From positions 1 to 5,507 of the forward strand of contig JAHEIK010000290.1 in NCBI GenBank assembly GCA_024639415.1: 5,507 nt of DNA. The letters are read 5' to 3'. The notes below the pieces were generated by a model. The model was not told where the DNA came from. It saw nothing but the letters and a program-made list of their open reading frames with translations, and did not search any database. The stretch is from Planctomycetota bacterium. Its GTDB lineage: Bacteria > Planctomycetota > PLA2 > JAEUHO01. The translations under genes and the position numbers were made by a program. Below are positions 1-5,507 of this stretch, in pieces. Numbering within the stretch: position 1 is the stretch's first letter; the number at the start of each line of letters is the position of its first letter.

Positions 1-1
1 C

Positions 2-3000
2 ACGTGGAACTGGGCTGGTCTGCGTAGCGTGGCCCTCGAGGCCAAGGGGCCCACGCGATACCGGATCGAGCTGAGCCCGAGGGATGCCAATGGCCGCTCC
101 CCCAAGCCGGGTTACGTCATGCTGCATGCGGGGGCGCACGCGCTGTCCGCCGCCACGATGACTGCCAAAGTGAACGAGACCGACCCGACCCGGGTGACGT
201 TCTCCGCCGCAGCGCAGGCGCCGCTCCCGCTGCCGGCGAAGATCGAGGTCGACGCGGACGGTGACGGCGCGTTCGATCTCCGCCTCGCCGGCGCCACGGG
301 CGCGTGGCGCTACGCCAACCCGGGCGTCTACCCCGCCCGGATGCGGTTCACCCGCGACGACGGCGTCGTCACGACGAGCTACCTATGGGTGGACGCCCGC
401 GGCCCGGTCGAGCGCAGGGGTGTCCTCGTATCGATCGCACAGCCCGTCGAGGGCCAGTCCGTCGAGTCCGACCTGCCCTGCCTCGTCCGCACCGCGAGCT
501 TCACCGGCTCGCGCGTCACGCAGGTGGCCTTGCAACTCGACGGGCGGACCATCGGTGTGGATCGGGCACCACCCTTCGAGTTCCCGATTCCCTGGCGCCG
601 ACTCGGCCCCGGTGACCACGTGCTCGAAGCGGTCGCCGTGGACGCCCAGGGCGAGGAAGGCCGCTCGCAGCGGACGGTCACACTCTCCGAGTTCTTCGAC
701 CTGCAGCCGATCGACGGCGCCACCCTCTCGGGCGACAGCGTGCGCGTTAGCTGGATCGGCCCCGCCTTCGGACCGGCGCGCGTGAAGTACCGCCCGGTCG
801 GCGACAAGGACTGGCTCGAAACGGTTGGACAATCGGGGCGCGCGCGCAGTGTGCACCTTCCGGCGCTGGAGGCGGGCCGCGCCTACGAGTGGACCCCCGT
901 CGGAACGAGCGAGGAGGCGCCGGTCCGGCATGTGACCCGCGTCAAGGGCCTGGCCTTCGGACGCGATGCCTACGGCGTGACCATCGACCGCGACTACGAC
1001 CAGCGCACCGCGATCTCCGTACGCAACAACAGTGACAAGCCGCTCAGCGTGCGGCTGGAGTGCGGCACCCCGTCCGACCCGCTGCTGCTCGTCAGCTTCG
1101 TGGGCGAAGGCTCCGAAGATCGTGTCTTCGACCTCGGCCCCGGCATGGAGCGCGAGTTCCTGCTGGCGTTCAGCGCCCAAGACGTGGTCACGGCGGAGCA
1201 CGTTGTGCCGGTGCACATCGTCTCCGCTGACGGTCTGAGCGACACCGCGGACGTGAATGTCACCGTGCGCCTCCCCGATGTGAAGCTGCGTTGGGAGGAG
1301 CTCGGGGACACGCCCGAGGGCCTTGGCAAGCGCTACCGGCTGCACAACGAGGGCGACACGCTCACGGATCTCTCGATCACGAGCGAGAACCCGGACCTCG
1401 AGATCACGCCGTCGATCCTGCACGGGATGATCACGACCCGCGCGAGCGTCGAGATCCGGGCCTACCCGCGGCTCCATGAGGGCTTCACCTCGCTCGACGC
1501 GGAGATCGTGGCCCGATCGCTCGACAAGTCGTTCGCGATCCCGTTCCACGCGGCCGTCCCCAAGGGCGAGTCGCTGCACCGGGTGACCCTCTCGCCGGGC
1601 GGCAAGGTCGCCGACCCGCTGGACGAACTCGAGTCCATCGCACACGCCGCGCAGCTCGACCAGCTCCGACCGGACGAGGTCGACTGGTCGCAGCGGGACG
1701 ACCCGGAGGATCTCAACGGCGACGGCATCGCGGATCGCTGGACGATCCGCCGGTTCGCCGTCGTGTGGGTCGGTGACGACACCGACGGCGACGACGAGGT
1801 CGACTTCGTCCATGCCGATGTCGGGGACGACGGCGTCTTCGAGTACTCGGCCCTGCGCACGGCGGACGGCTGGGAGAAGACGAACCTGGTCGAGGCATGG
1901 CTCGAGATGGGCTTCAGCCTCCCGTGGAGCCGGGACAAGTACCACCCGCACGACCTGGAGATCCTGCTCAACGGGAACGTGATCGGGACGTTCACGGACA
2001 CGATTCCGGAGGGGAACTACACCTTCTACATCCCGCCCCGCGCCCTGAAGTTCAACGCCGACGGACGACCGTCCGGCAACGCGGTGGCGATCCACTCCAA
2101 GCATCTGCGCGGTGGCCACTACGTCGTCAACAGCGACTTCCGCTTCAGCTACCGGCTGACGTCGACCCCGACCTGGACGTCGGCACCTGACGCCGCCACG
2201 GCCGTCGAGCGGGCGCGTGCGATGGAGGGGCTCACGTTCGGCACCGTCGATGTCAGCGTCACATCGGACGACGTACGGCTGCTGGCCGACGGCGAGATCA
2301 AGCCGGGCACGCGCTGCTACGTCGAGGCTGCGGTGCGCAGCCTGGGCGGTCAGACCCCCGAGGTGATCGTCGTGGCGCTCGTCCGCGAGCACGACGCGCG
2401 CAACCGCGAGGAGCTCGCGCGGATCACCCTCGAGGATCTCGGTTCATCTGCGCCGGGGCACGTCCGCATCCCGTGGACAGCGCGCCCGGGACGTCATGTC
2501 CTGCGCGTCGTGCTCGATCCGGACTCCACGATCGAAGACGCGGACCGGGCCAACAACGAGGCCGCGCTCTCCGTCACGGTCGCGGGTGACGATGTCGCGC
2601 CGACGGTCCAGCTGACGGCGCCCACGAACGGCGCCGCTGTCGCCGGACCCGTGATCCCCGTGCGTGTGACGGCAGGGGACAACGAGGCGGTCGCACGCGT
2701 TCGCATCTCTGTGGACGGCGGGCTGTGGCAGCCGCTGAACGGGGTCGGAGCCGCATTCGCCGGTGCCGCCCTGCTCCAGCCGGGGGCCCACGAGCTTCGT
2801 GTGCGCGTCACCGACGCCGCCGGGAATCGCGCCGAGACCGCAGCGACTGCAACGATCACGGGCGAGGCGCCCGCGGCCGAGATCACCGCGCCCGCGTCGG
2901 GTGCGTCGCTCGACACGCGGTCGACCACGGTGGCATTCACATGCCCCGCGGACAGCGTCCTCGTGGCAGCCCGTACCGCGGGTGGTGCGTGGCACGCGGG

Positions 3001-3271
3001 ATCCCAGACGGACGGCACCGGTCGGGTCGAGTTGGCGTTGCGCTTCGGCGAACAGGCGATCGAGGTGCTGGTCGTCTCCCCCACCGGAGCGGCCGGCGTC
3101 GCGCAGGTGACGGTCGGCTGCACCGCGCAGCCCGACCCCGACGCCGCAGCGCCGCCACGACCGGCGCCCGGCTCGGGTGAGATCGACGTGCCCGGCTTCG
3201 GACCCGTCGACTTCTTCAAGGCGCTCAACGTGATCGTCGCGGCACCGACCGCGAACGGAGGTGCGAAGTGA
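2..3271 (+). CDS. Large modular PKD/Ig/FN3/CARDB-domain exported protein with Ca-binding motifs (5'-partial)
   Basis: Probable extracellular or cell-surface multidomain protein; no enzyme domain seen. The frame is open to the left edge (TWNWAGLRS precedes the GTG at 29). That GTG has no Shine-Dalgarno sequence and no signal peptide follows, so I read the gene as 5'-truncated. Residues below count from that GTG. About 28-123 is PKD-like (YANPGVYPARMRF), with a DxDxDGxxD motif at D75-D83. About 131-220 is Ig-like (LDGRTIGVD...PFEFP, LGPGDHVLEAVAVD). About 222-305 is FN3-like. About 311-412 and 417-510 are beta-sandwich modules, possibly ASPM/SPD-2/Hydin-like. About 561-606 holds three Asp-rich calcium motifs. 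About 620-712 is an unnamed beta-rich module (HLRGGHYVV). About 738-852 is CARDB-like (PGRHVLRVVLDPD...ADRANNEA). About 855-945 and 948-1031 are Ig-like, the last with C972 and C1031 as a possible disulfide. A Pro-rich linker and short tail follow. No LPXTG, PEP-CTERM or clear membrane anchor is visible. The stop overlaps the next start. Adhesion, matrix or scaffold roles are inference. Confidence 0.85.
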   Translation, partial: TWNWAGLRSVALEAKGPTRYRIELSPRDANGRSPKPGYVMLHAGAHALSAATMTAKVNETDPTRVTFSAAAQAPLPLPAKIEVDADGDGAFDLRLAGATGAWRYANPGVYPARMRFTRDDGVVTTSYLWVDARGPVERRGVLVSIAQPVEGQSVESDLPCLVRTASFTGSRVTQVALQLDGRTIGVDRAPPFEFPIPWRRLGPGDHVLEAVAVDAQGEEGRSQRTVTLSEFFDLQPIDGATLSGDSVRVSWIGPAFGPARVKYRPVGDKDWLETVGQSGRARSVHLPALEAGRAYEWTPVGTSEEAPVRHVTRVKGLAFGRDAYGVTIDRDYDQRTAISVRNNSDKPLSVRLECGTPSDPLLLVSFVGEGSEDRVFDLGPGMEREFLLAFSAQDVVTAEHVVPVHIVSADGLSDTADVNVTVRLPDVKLRWEELGDTPEGLGKRYRLHNEGDTLTDLSITSENPDLEITPSILHGMITTRASVEIRAYPRLHEGFTSLDAEIVARSLDKSFAIPFHAAVPKGESLHRVTLSPGGKVADPLDELESIAHAAQLDQLRPDEVDWSQRDDPEDLNGDGIADRWTIRRFAVVWVGDDTDGDDEVDFVHADVGDDGVFEYSALRTADGWEKTNLVEAWLEMGFSLPWSRDKYHPHDLEILLNGNVIGTFTDTIPEGNYTFYIPPRALKFNADGRPSGNAVAIHSKHLRGGHYVVNSDFRFSYRLTSTPTWTSAPDAATAVERARAMEGLTFGTVDVSVTSDDVRLLADGEIKPGTRCYVEAAVRSLGGQTPEVIVVALVREHDARNREELARITLEDLGSSAPGHVRIPWTARPGRHVLRVVLDPDSTIEDADRANNEAALSVTVAGDDVAPTVQLTAPTNGAAVAGPVIPVRVTAGDNEAVARVRISVDGGLWQPLNGVGAAFAGAALLQPGAHELRVRVTDAAGNRAETAATATITGEAPAAEITAPASGASLDTRSTTVAFTCPADSVLVAARTAGGAWHAGSQTDGTGRVELALRFGEQAIEVLVVSPTGAAGVAQVTVGCTAQPDPDAAAPPRPAPGSGEIDVPGFGPVDFFKALNVIVAAPTANGGAK
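251..277 (+). other. Calcium-binding-type motif DxDxDGxxD in the PKD-like module
   Basis: The nine codons read DADGDGAFD, with Asp at positions 1, 3, 5 and 9 and Gly at 6. This is the spacing of the EF-hand, dockerin and thrombospondin-3 style calcium loop. It lies just before the YANPGVY segment typical of PKD-like folds. The motif is read directly; calcium binding is inferred from the motif class. Confidence 0.55.
1709..1846 (+). other. Cluster of three Asp-rich calcium-binding-type motifs
   Basis: Three loops follow one another in the large protein: DLNGDGIAD (residues 561-569, DxNxDGxxD), DTDGDDEVD (584-592, DxDxDDxxD) and DVGDDGVFE (597-605, DxGxDGxxE). They sit between the N-terminal beta-sandwich modules and the HLRGGHYVV module, so they may act as a calcium-rigidified joint. 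Similar strings occur in thrombospondin type 3 and dockerin-like repeats of secreted bacterial proteins. It is not a full dockerin, because the paired helices are not evident. Confidence 0.6.
1886..2164 (+). other. Unnamed beta-rich module with HLRGGHYVV signature
   Basis: Residues about 620-712 of the large protein alternate hydrophobic and polar residues, with Pro/Gly turns: HPHDLEILLNGNVIGTF, then IPEGNYTFYIPP, then GNAVAIHSKHLRGGHYVV and NSDFRFSYRL. The pattern 'ligand-loop, NGN, GNY.F, GN.V.I, GGHYVV' reads like a jelly-roll or other beta-sandwich, perhaps carbohydrate-binding. I cannot assign it to a named family. It is bordered by the calcium-motif cluster upstream and the CARDB-like domain downstream, so the limits are approximate. 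Confidence 0.4.
2240..2584 (+). other. CARDB-like domain
   Basis: Residues about 738-852 show the usual CARDB flow. First comes a strand with 'KPGTRCYVEAAVRSLGG' (a property measured 'in the gap between' strands), then 'IPWTARPGRHVLRVVLDPD' and the closing 'IEDADRANNEAALSVTV'. The 'D....E.D..NN.A...V.V' ending is the most diagnostic part of this adhesion-type domain family. CARDB domains are known from secreted and surface proteins. The role here is assumed to be structural or adhesive. Confidence 0.7.
3257..3263 (+). promoter_or_regulatory. Ribosome binding site for the signal-peptide protein
   Basis: GGAGGTG lies inside the last codons of the large gene. Six bases separate the GGAGG core from the GTG at 3268. 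This fixes that GTG as the start and, together with the GTGA overlap, suggests translational coupling between the two genes. Confidence 0.85.
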
Positions 3272-3333
3272 GGTACCTGCACATCCTGCTGGCCGTGGCT
3301 GTGGTCCTCGGCGGCGGCACGGCCACCACGGCT
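3268..3333 (+). other. Predicted Sec signal peptide
   Basis: There is a short n-region with Arg2 and His5, a hydrophobic run at residues 6-14, and a Gly/Ala/Thr c-region ending at about Ala22. The next residues, PKEKPKLP, are polar and proline-rich, which suits a mature N-terminus. The absence of Cys after the core argues against lipoprotein processing. The cleavage position is an estimate. Confidence 0.7.
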
Positions 3334-5415
3334 CCCAAGGAGAAGCCGAAGCTGCCCCAGCTCCCGAAGAACCGCGCGTACTCCGACGCCCAGCTCAAGG
3401 CCGCGGGGCAGGAGTGGCAGCAGATCAAGAAGCGCTGGAACGCGATGAAGACCGGGCACCAGAAGCACCTGGACAGCATCGAGGCGTCGAACTGGAGCCC
3501 GGCACGCAAGCAGGCGGCGCGTACGCGGGCGACGCAGAAGTTCCATCGCCGGTCCCGCACGCTCGCGGGCCGACGGCACCAGGTCCAGGAGATCATGATC
3601 GCCGAGACGAACGCACGCCTGGGCATCCAGCGTGGGTCCGGCGCATCGACCGAGCTGGACGCGACCCTCGGCACCGGTGTGCGGCAGAAGGGTCACCGCG
3701 GCATGGCCGGTGACCTCGATGCCGGCGGCGGTGCGCGAACGACGGAGAAGATGAAAGATGTCCTGAAGGACATGGGCTTCGACATCAAGGACCCGAAGGT
3801 GCTGGTCGAGAAGCCGGGCACGATCGACGTCCTCGACGACTTCGAGTTCACCGTCAACAAGACCGGGATGAAGGCGAAGCCGGGCACGGAGTACCACCGC
3901 ATCGAGACGGAGGTGAACGCCGGCAACAAGGAGACGTACGTCTCCGAGAGCATGAAGCACCGCAACAAGAAGGGTGAGGTCATGTGGGACCAGCCCGGTG
4001 CGGACTACACCGCGGTCCAGGATCACAAGAAGAAGGCCATGAAGGGCCTCAAGAGCACGCCCGACGAGTTGGTCCACCCGAAGACCGGGGGCGACCGGAT
4101 GAAGGGCATGGCCAAGGGCACGCGCAAGACCATCAGCGACGCCGGCATCGAGCCCGACGAGCTCGCCGTGATCATGAAGAAGAACGGCATCAAGGGATCG
4201 GCACAGGACTTCCAGAACAAGCTGCAGAAGATCAAGGAGGGCAAGCTCTCGATTTCGGATCCCGCGGAGGCAGCGAAGATCCAGAAGGCGAGCGATGACG
4301 TCTTCAATTTCGCCGAGAAGAAGACGCTCCACAAGGCGCGCAAGCGCTTCGCCAACCAGCAGAAGCAGATCGCGGATCTCGACGCCATCGGCACCCCGCA
4401 GGCGAAGGCGAAGGCCCAGCGGTTGCGCGACGAGCTGGCCGACTCCATCACGAAGATGAGGACGACCAAGCGTGTCAACGACGGCAAGATGGGCCGCAAG
4501 CACACCGACTTCGACCCCCGGACCACGCCCGACGTGGATGGGCCGACGCCCAAGACGAGCCGGACGGGCAAGGCCCTGAAGGTCGTTGGCGCCGTGATGG
4601 CGATCGCCGACATCGGCAATGCCGCGAAGACGATCGAGAAGTACCGCAACGGTGAGATCTCGGGCGCAGACGCCGCCACCATCCTGCTCGACTCGTCCCT
4701 CACGCTCGGGATGATCGGCACGACGAAGAAGGCCTGGACGTCCTGGGACGACTACCAGAAGTCTGCGGATGCGATCGAGCAGGCCAACAAGACGAACGTG
4801 GTCAACTACTGGATGCAGTGGGAGCTGCAGCTGCGGAAGGCCGGCGTCTCGAAGGCGGATGCGCAGCGCCTGGTCGCCGACGCGATGGAATCGGGGAGCG
4901 CCGACGACCTCGAGCATCGGGCGGACGAGCTCGCGCTCACCGGGAAGGAGATCAAGCGTCCCAAGCTCGTCGTCGACACCTTCGAGTCGGACGACACGTG
5001 GGACGAGCGCGCCGTCGAGGTCATCAAGGGCGTCGGGATCGGCGTCTACGAGGGAACCGAGTACATCGTCACGGCGCCCTATCGCATCGTGAAGGCGTGG
5101 GGCGATGCCGAGGAAGAGATCGCGACACTCGAGGCCCACTCCAAAGGGCAGGAGGCCTACATGAAGGCGCGCCTCTACCAGAAGCTGCGTGGGTCCGGCT
5201 TCAGCCAGAAGCTCAGCCTGCGCGCGCTCCACGGCTACTACGACGGGACGGACATGCACACGCTGCGTCGCATCTTCGAGATCATCAAGAAGCGCCGCCG
5301 CGGGGACAAGGGCAACTACGTCAACGCGAAGCAGCGCCAGAAGGACTGGTACTGCACCAACCGGCCGGAGATCACCGCCCCGGTGGGCGTCCCGCCTGTG
5401 GTCCAGAAGAAGTAG
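3268..5415 (+). CDS. Lysine-rich exported protein of unknown family, possibly effector or toxin-like
   Basis: I do not recognise the family. The GTG start is supported by GGAGG six bases upstream and by a 4-base overlap (GTGA) with the preceding stop. Residues 1-22 look like a Sec signal peptide: MRYLH, hydrophobic core ILLAVAVVL, then GGGTATTA before PKEKPK. There is no lipobox Cys. Residues 23-115 are Pro/Lys-rich, then charged helical. Residues 118-260 look like a compact alpha/beta domain: GSGASTELD, GHRGMAGDLD (D149, D151), TIDVLDDFEF, RIETEVNAGNKETYVSESM. Residues 290-400 are long charged helices rich in K, E, A and Q. Residues 435-485 form a hydrophobic Gly/Ala patch (LKVVGAVMAIADIG; ISGADAATILLDSSLTLGMIG). 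Residues 500-560 are helical, and 583-612 amphipathic (VIKGVGIGVYEGTEYIV). The C-terminus is basic and holds the only Cys (C696). The patch resembles segments common in secreted polymorphic-toxin proteins, but no catalytic domain is proven. It could equally be a structural partner of the upstream protein. Confidence 0.9.
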   Translation: MRYLHILLAVAVVLGGGTATTAPKEKPKLPQLPKNRAYSDAQLKAAGQEWQQIKKRWNAMKTGHQKHLDSIEASNWSPARKQAARTRATQKFHRRSRTLAGRRHQVQEIMIAETNARLGIQRGSGASTELDATLGTGVRQKGHRGMAGDLDAGGGARTTEKMKDVLKDMGFDIKDPKVLVEKPGTIDVLDDFEFTVNKTGMKAKPGTEYHRIETEVNAGNKETYVSESMKHRNKKGEVMWDQPGADYTAVQDHKKKAMKGLKSTPDELVHPKTGGDRMKGMAKGTRKTISDAGIEPDELAVIMKKNGIKGSAQDFQNKLQKIKEGKLSISDPAEAAKIQKASDDVFNFAEKKTLHKARKRFANQQKQIADLDAIGTPQAKAKAQRLRDELADSITKMRTTKRVNDGKMGRKHTDFDPRTTPDVDGPTPKTSRTGKALKVVGAVMAIADIGNAAKTIEKYRNGEISGADAATILLDSSLTLGMIGTTKKAWTSWDDYQKSADAIEQANKTNVVNYWMQWELQLRKAGVSKADAQRLVADAMESGSADDLEHRADELALTGKEIKRPKLVVDTFESDDTWDERAVEVIKGVGIGVYEGTEYIVTAPYRIVKAWGDAEEEIATLEAHSKGQEAYMKARLYQKLRGSGFSQKLSLRALHGYYDGTDMHTLRRIFEIIKKRRRGDKGNYVNAKQRQKDWYCTNRPEITAPVGVPPVVQKK

Positions 5416-5418
5416 TCC

Positions 5419-5507
5419 ACGCGCCGCATCCTGATCGCCGCCCTGCTGGCCGCTGTCGCGCTTCCGCTGGGTGACCTGCCCGAGCTACGCGTCACGACCT
5501 TCGGGGA
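5419..5507 (+). CDS. Start of a third exported protein (3'-partial, non-canonical ACG start)
   Basis: Right after the TAG of the previous gene, in the same frame, an open frame reads RRILIAALLAAVALPLGDLPE and continues to the window edge. Two Arg followed by a Leu/Ala/Ile core and Pro-Leu-Gly is a typical Sec signal peptide, and third codon positions stay G/C-rich. The other two forward frames hit stops by 5474. The expected initiator position, three bases after the TAG, is ACG rather than ATG. No ATG, GTG or TTG occurs in this frame between the stop and the hydrophobic core; CTG at 5431 is the only other near-cognate codon close by. Only a weak purine run (AGAAGAAG) lies upstream. The product is unknown beyond the signal sequence. 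Confidence 0.5.

Noticed and set aside
29..31. GTG at 29 as the true start of the large gene
   Set aside because: There is no Shine-Dalgarno sequence upstream, no signal peptide follows, and the frame stays open to the window edge. The real start is more likely outside the window.
1709..1846. True dockerin domain
   Set aside because: The calcium loops are present, but the two-helix duplicated dockerin layout of about 60-70 residues is not. The region is better called a calcium-motif cluster.
383..2392. Long minus-strand open frame (669 codons)
   Set aside because: It lies wholly opposite the modular surface-protein gene, whose domains are recognisable on the plus strand. Its translation is Arg/Val/Asp-rich low-complexity sequence with no domain pattern, as expected from the antisense of GC-rich codons.
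3268..3340. Lipoprotein signal in the second protein
   Set aside because: There is no Cys near the end of the hydrophobic core; the only Cys is near the C-terminus.
3631..5200. 13-base direct repeat GCGTGGGTCCGGC, near 3630 and 5187
   Set aside because: Both copies encode Arg-Gly-Ser-Gly in the same gene, and no similarity extends beyond them. In GC-rich coding DNA this is expected by chance or shared codon choice.
2494..5259. Very long minus-strand open frame (921 codons)
   Set aside because: It spans the antisense of two real plus-strand genes and their junction. It is rich in Arg, Leu, Val and Asp with no motif. The plus-strand genes have a ribosome site, a signal peptide and domain patterns; this frame has none.
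4818..5474. Plus-strand 218-codon open frame overlapping the end of the second gene
   Set aside because: It is Arg/Gly-rich out-of-frame translation inside a well-supported gene, with no ribosome site and no domain pattern.
5413..5507. UAG readthrough fusing the second protein to the downstream frame
   Set aside because: The downstream residues form a signal peptide, which makes no sense as an internal extension. Three bases between the stop and a lost start codon explains the shared frame more simply. Kept only as an alternative in the findings.

Overview
This is a GC-rich bacterial window, roughly two-thirds G+C by eye. It is filled almost end to end by plus-strand coding sequence. Codon third positions are strongly G/C; nearly all lysines of the second gene are AAG, for example. 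There is no intergenic gap over about 10 bases, and I see no RNA gene, mobile element, CRISPR array or terminator. The sequence does not fix the taxon. GC content and long secreted proteins built from PKD/Ig/CARDB-like modules with calcium-binding repeats would suit a myxobacterium, planctomycete or similar large-genome environmental bacterium. That is inference.

Layout. (1) From the left edge to 3271 runs the 3' part of a very large modular protein. It reads as PKD-like, Ig-like, FN3-like, two further beta-sandwich modules, a calcium-motif cluster, an unnamed beta-rich module with an HLRGGHYVV signature, CARDB, two more Ig-like domains and a proline-rich tail. Its start is probably outside the window. 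(2) From 3268 to 5415 is a 715-residue lysine-rich protein with a Sec-type signal sequence. It starts at a GTG whose first bases overlap the stop of gene 1 (GTGA), behind a good GGAGGTG ribosome site. I do not recognise its family. (3) After the TAG at 5413-5415, an open frame encoding what looks like another signal peptide starts within a few bases and runs off the right edge. It has an ACG where an ATG would be expected.

Together these look like one operon of exported proteins: a large acidic, adhesive, calcium-motif-bearing surface or extracellular protein, a translationally coupled basic exported partner of unknown function, and at least one more exported product. The second protein has a multi-region layout (signal peptide, charged helical N-terminus, a compact G-H-R-G..GDLD region, long charged helices, a hydrophobic Gly/Ala patch, a basic C-terminus). 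This loosely recalls secreted polymorphic-toxin or effector-like proteins, but no catalytic domain could be established by eye. The most promising unknowns are the second protein and the non-canonical start of the third gene.
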